In this document: positions 5,930-7,699 of the stretch, in pieces
Layout of the letters: each line of letters begins with the position of its first letter
Numbering within the stretch: the first letter of the stretch is position 1
NCBI GenBank assembly: GCA_900550685.1
Contig: URTS01000090.1
Location: 1-7,699 of the forward strand
Origin: an uncultured Oscillibacter sp.
Lineage (GTDB): Bacteria > Bacillota > Clostridia > Oscillospirales > Oscillospiraceae
DNA: 7,699 nt
Direction: 5' to 3'
Notes under the pieces: model-generated
The model's database searches: none
Told to the model about the DNA's origin: nothing
The model's input: the letters and a program-made list of their open reading frames with translations, nothing else
Position numbers and translations under genes: made by a program

Positions 5930-6945
5930 GACGGCGCGTCCTCCCGCAGAAGCTCCGGCCAGCGGGCGGAGAAGGCGTCCTTCAGCTCCGCCGCCCAGCG
6001 GACGGGATAGTCGATGAGCGCCAGCTCGTCCGCAGGGGGCAGCGCGTCGCCGTCGGACACGTCCGTGCGGACGCTGCGGCGGGAGAACTGGCTGACCACC
6101 AGCTCCTGCACGTCCCGGCTCTGGGCAAAGTCCAGGAAGGCCCGGGCGTTGTCCGGATGGGGTGCGCCCGCGATCAGGGCGCTGCCGTCCGGCACGGCGC
6201 TGGTCCCCTCCTCGGGGTAGACGATGGCGATATCCGCTCCCTGAGCCTGACGCTTCAGGGCGGTCTCCTCCAGCGTCACGCCCACGCGGCAGCTTCCGCC
6301 GGCCACCGCGGCCACCACGTCGCCGGAGTCCGGCAGGACCCGGCCCTCCAGCTGGACGGCAAGGCGGTCCAGCTGGTCCCAGTCGTCGCCGGGGAGGGCG
6401 CAGAGCATGGTGGCCGCCGCCGTGTAGCTGGAGCCGGACACAGTGGGGTCCGCCAGCGCGATGGAGCCGGACCACCGGCCGCTTAGCAGGCTCTCCCACC
6501 CGGTCAGCTCGCCGGGGGAGACCAGCTTGGTGTTGTAGATCAGCACCACGGGGAGGGAGGAAAAGGGCGTCCACAGGTCGTCCGCCGGGCGCAGGCCCGG
6601 GCGGATCAGGTCCGCCTCGGCGCAGGCGTAGGGCTGAAAGTAGCGCTCGTAGGCCGTCAGGCTCTCCACGCCGCCGCCAAACATCACATCTGCCTGCGGC
6701 GCATCCTTCTCCTTGTCCAGCCGCTCGAGAAGCTCGTTCGTTCCGCCCTCGACCACCTCGACCCACACGCCCGTCCGCGTTTCAAATTCCTTCACGATCG
6801 GCCACCAGACCTCTTTTTTGTGCGACGTATACAGAACCAGCCGCTCGCCGTCCTCCGGCGCGTAGTCCAGCTCTTTCGCTTTTCCCGAGCACCCCGCCAG
6901 CAAAAAGAGCAGCAGAGCTACAGTCAATATCCGCCATTTTCCCAT
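5926..6945 (-). CDS. Solute-binding lipoprotein of the AfuA/HptA (iron(III)/hexose-phosphate) family
   Basis: The 339-residue protein starts at ATG 6945-6943 with GAGGTG about 7 bases upstream. It has a lipoprotein signal: MGKWR, a hydrophobic core, then the lipobox LAGC with Cys19 as the lipid site, so it should sit on the outer face of the membrane. The mature part is a periplasmic-binding-type fold of the COG1840 kind: RLVLYTSHKKEVWWPIVKEF, TGVWVEVVEGGTNELLERL, ADVMFGGGVESL and YERYFQPY in the first lobe, then VVLIYNTKLV and WESLLSGRWSGSIALADP. Relatives bind ferric iron or phosphorylated sugars and related phospho-compounds. HptA of Staphylococcus aureus works as a glucose-6-phosphate sensor with a YesM/YesN pair. 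No transporter permease or ATPase follows here, and the next gene is the kinase in overlap, so a sensing rather than transport role is likely. The ligand is not known. Confidence 0.9.
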   Translation of the reverse strand: MGKWRILTVALLLFLLAGCSGKAKELDYAPEDGERLVLYTSHKKEVWWPIVKEFETRTGVWVEVVEGGTNELLERLDKEKDAPQADVMFGGGVESLTAYERYFQPYACAEADLIRPGLRPADDLWTPFSSLPVVLIYNTKLVSPGELTGWESLLSGRWSGSIALADPTVSGSSYTAAATMLCALPGDDWDQLDRLAVQLEGRVLPDSGDVVAAVAGGSCRVGVTLEETALKRQAQGADIAIVYPEEGTSAVPDGSALIAGAPHPDNARAFLDFAQSRDVQELVVSQFSRRSVRTDVSDGDALPPADELALIDYPVRWAAELKDAFSARWPELLREDAPS

Positions 6946-6957
6946 TCTTTACACCTC

Positions 6958-7064
6958 GTAGGGGCTGATGCCCGCATCGGCCCTCGCAGTTGCCGCAAGC
7001 AAAACCCGAAACCCATCGGCGAATTCGTCGTTCCCAAAGGGGCGATGTGAGCATCGCCCCCTAC
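6958..7064. repeat. 107-bp inverted-repeat element in the operon leader
   Basis: The left end (6958-6983, GTAGGGGCTGATGCCC...) and the right end (7039-7064, ending GCATCGCCCCCTAC) are imperfect inverted repeats, agreeing at about 21 of 26 positions. The arms are themselves palindromic: GGGGCGATG-TGAG-CATCGCCCC at 7039-7060 is a perfect 9-bp stem. The 55 bases between show no gene. The form matches the dispersed GTAGGGGCG...CGCCCCTAC repeats I know from Oscillospiraceae-type genomes, a MITE-like or REP-like element. It lies wholly between the promoter (7099-7127) and the start of the binding-protein gene, with its left end 13 bases from the ATG, next to the ribosome binding site. Confidence 0.75.
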
Positions 7065-7098
7065 AGCCGGAGCATAACGCTTGCGTATTTTTGCCCTA

Positions 7099-7127
7099 AT
7101 TATACCACACCCTCTATGATCTTTTCA
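7099..7127 (-). promoter_or_regulatory. Extended -10 promoter for the minus-strand operon
   Basis: On the minus strand TGGTATAAT gives a perfect -10 (7104-7099) with an upstream TG. A weak -35, TGAAAA, lies at 7127-7122 with a 17-bp spacer. The start point would be near 7092, leaving a leader of about 147 bases that contains the whole inverted-repeat element. Confidence 0.75.
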
Positions 7128-7155
7128 TCCATTTCTCACAAACATATCAGTCAAA

Positions 7156-7192
7156 CACAAAAAAGCGCAGGTTTGTCCCCTGTTCTTTTGTG
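7156..7192. promoter_or_regulatory. Interrupted inverted repeat CACAAAA...TTTTGTG
   Basis: CACAAAA (7156-7162) and TTTTGTG (7186-7192) are inverted copies enclosing a second small pair, CAGG (7168-7171) with CCTG. It lies midway between the two divergent promoters, where an operator would be expected. The match is short and could be chance. Confidence 0.3.
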
Positions 7193-7199
7193 CAAATGA

Positions 7200-7249
7200 C
7201 CGGTAAAATGAAAGCATCCAAACAGTGCCAGCACTGTTCCCGGTAAAAT
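7200..7249 (+). promoter_or_regulatory. Paired 10-mer direct repeats flanking a palindrome, likely promoter/operator
   Basis: CCGGTAAAAT occurs at 7200-7209 and again at 7240-7249, exactly 40 bp apart. Between them lies a perfect inverted repeat, AACAGTGC-CA-GCACTGTT (7221-7238). TAAAAT in the first repeat can serve as a -10, but no good -35 lies 16-18 bases before it, as in activator-dependent promoters. The lipoprotein ribosome binding site starts 6 bases after the second repeat. AraC-type regulators often bind paired direct repeats, so the minus-operon regulator is a candidate. The palindrome may be a separate operator or a leader hairpin. Confidence 0.5.
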
Positions 7250-7269
7250 TTGATAGGAGGAAACATATC

Positions 7270-7699
7270 GTGAAAAAGATTCTTGCATTTCTGCTTGCAG
7301 TGTCCATGATTCTGGCGATGGCCGCCTGCGCGGCAGCCCCTGCCCAGACCACCACGGAGCCTGCAAAGACCGAAGAGACTACCGCCACGGAAAATACCGC
7401 GACGGAGGCTCCCGCCGAGACCGAAGCTGCTGCTCCGGTTGAGGAGGAAAATCTCACCGAGACCCAGAAGATCATCAAGGAAGCCGAAGGCATGACCCTT
7501 GAGGAGCTTGCCAAGAAGGCCATTGAAGAGTCCAACGGCAAAATGTTCTACGGCGTCGGCAACTCCAGCCGCGGCAAGAGCGCGCTGCCCCTCTTCATCG
7601 AGTACCTTCAGTCCATCGACTCCAGCTACAACATGGAGTTCGAATGGCAGCAGCCCAAGAACAACAAGATCTTCGATCAGCTGACCGCTGACTCCCTGA
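7270..7699 (+). CDS. Substrate-binding lipoprotein, 3' partial
   Basis: The start is GTG 7270-7272, 9 bases after a perfect AGGAGG (7255-7260). The frame stays open to the window end, giving 143 residues. Residues 1-20 form a lipoprotein signal peptide (VKKILAFLLAVSMILAMAAC, Cys20 as lipid site). Residues 21 to about 62 are a low-complexity linker of Thr, Glu, Ala and Pro, common in clostridial surface lipoproteins. The mature domain then begins with ETQKIIKEAEGMTLEELAKKAIEES, followed by NGKMFYGVGNSSRGKSALPLF and WQQPKNNKIFDQLTADSL. This resembles the first lobe of clostridial ABC-transporter binding proteins annotated in the same broad group as the AfuA-like protein encoded divergently. The ligand cannot be told. 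Its position opposite a three-component sensor suggests it opens a transport operon controlled by that sensor. Confidence 0.8.
   Translation, partial: MKKILAFLLAVSMILAMAACAAAPAQTTTEPAKTEETTATENTATEAPAETEAAAPVEEENLTETQKIIKEAEGMTLEELAKKAIEESNGKMFYGVGNSSRGKSALPLFIEYLQSIDSSYNMEFEWQQPKNNKIFDQLTADSL

Noticed and set aside
4376..6010. A 544-codon open frame on the + strand opposite the kinase
   Set aside because: It is antisense to a well-supported histidine kinase, has a His/Gln/Val/Gly-rich low-complexity product with no recognisable domain, and is explained by high third-position GC.
5930..6766. Upstream extension of the kinase frame
   Set aside because: The extension is a Gly/Arg/Pro-rich shadow of the binding-protein gene. 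The true kinase start at 5929 has a ribosome binding site and is followed by a proper membrane helix.

Overview
The window looks like a chromosomal segment of a GC-rich, gut-type Clostridia (Oscillospiraceae-like, in the spirit of Flavonifractor or Pseudoflavonifractor). This rests on strong AGGAGG-type ribosome binding sites, YesM/YesN-type two-component genes, lipoproteins with an E/T/A-rich linker after the lipobox, and a phloretin/DAPG-hydrolase-family enzyme typical of flavonoid-degrading gut Firmicutes. The organism call is inference; nothing in the window identifies the species.

Layout. (1) Positions 1-865, + strand: 3' part of a DAPG/phloretin-hydrolase-family gene, closed by a strong hairpin terminator (888-932). 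(2) About 1015-3050: a visibly more AT-rich, decayed mobile-element scar. It holds an N-terminally truncated, frameshifted tyrosine integrase, a stretch of repeated GCAAAA motifs like integrase arm sites, a minus-strand terminator, the 3' half of a tRNA-Thr(GGU) gene (a typical attachment-site relic, with its 5' half missing), a structured non-coding stretch, and a RhuM-family pseudogene with an amber stop and no N-terminus. (3) 3001-6945, minus strand: a four-gene operon in the transcribed order solute-binding lipoprotein, sensor histidine kinase, AraC-type response regulator, GNAT acetyltransferase. The first three overlap by 4 and 7 bases. The GNAT gene is cut at its 3' end by fusion with the RhuM remnant. 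(4) 6946-7269: a divergent intergenic region with a 107-bp inverted-repeat element in the operon leader, an extended -10 promoter for the minus operon, and a direct-repeat/palindrome cluster in front of the + gene. (5) 7270-7699, + strand: the start of a second solute-binding lipoprotein, running off the window.

How it works together (inference). The binding-protein/YesM/YesN trio has the same composition as the HptA-HptS-HptR three-component systems, in which a membrane-anchored binding protein of the AfuA/HptA kind reports a ligand to the kinase. The divergent lipoprotein, whose promoter lacks a good -35 but carries two identical 10-mers 40 bp apart, is a natural target of the response regulator and may be the first gene of the transporter it controls. 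No complete new system is visible. The most noteworthy points are this sensing/transport module, the repeat inside its leader, and the layered decay and fusion events in the island.
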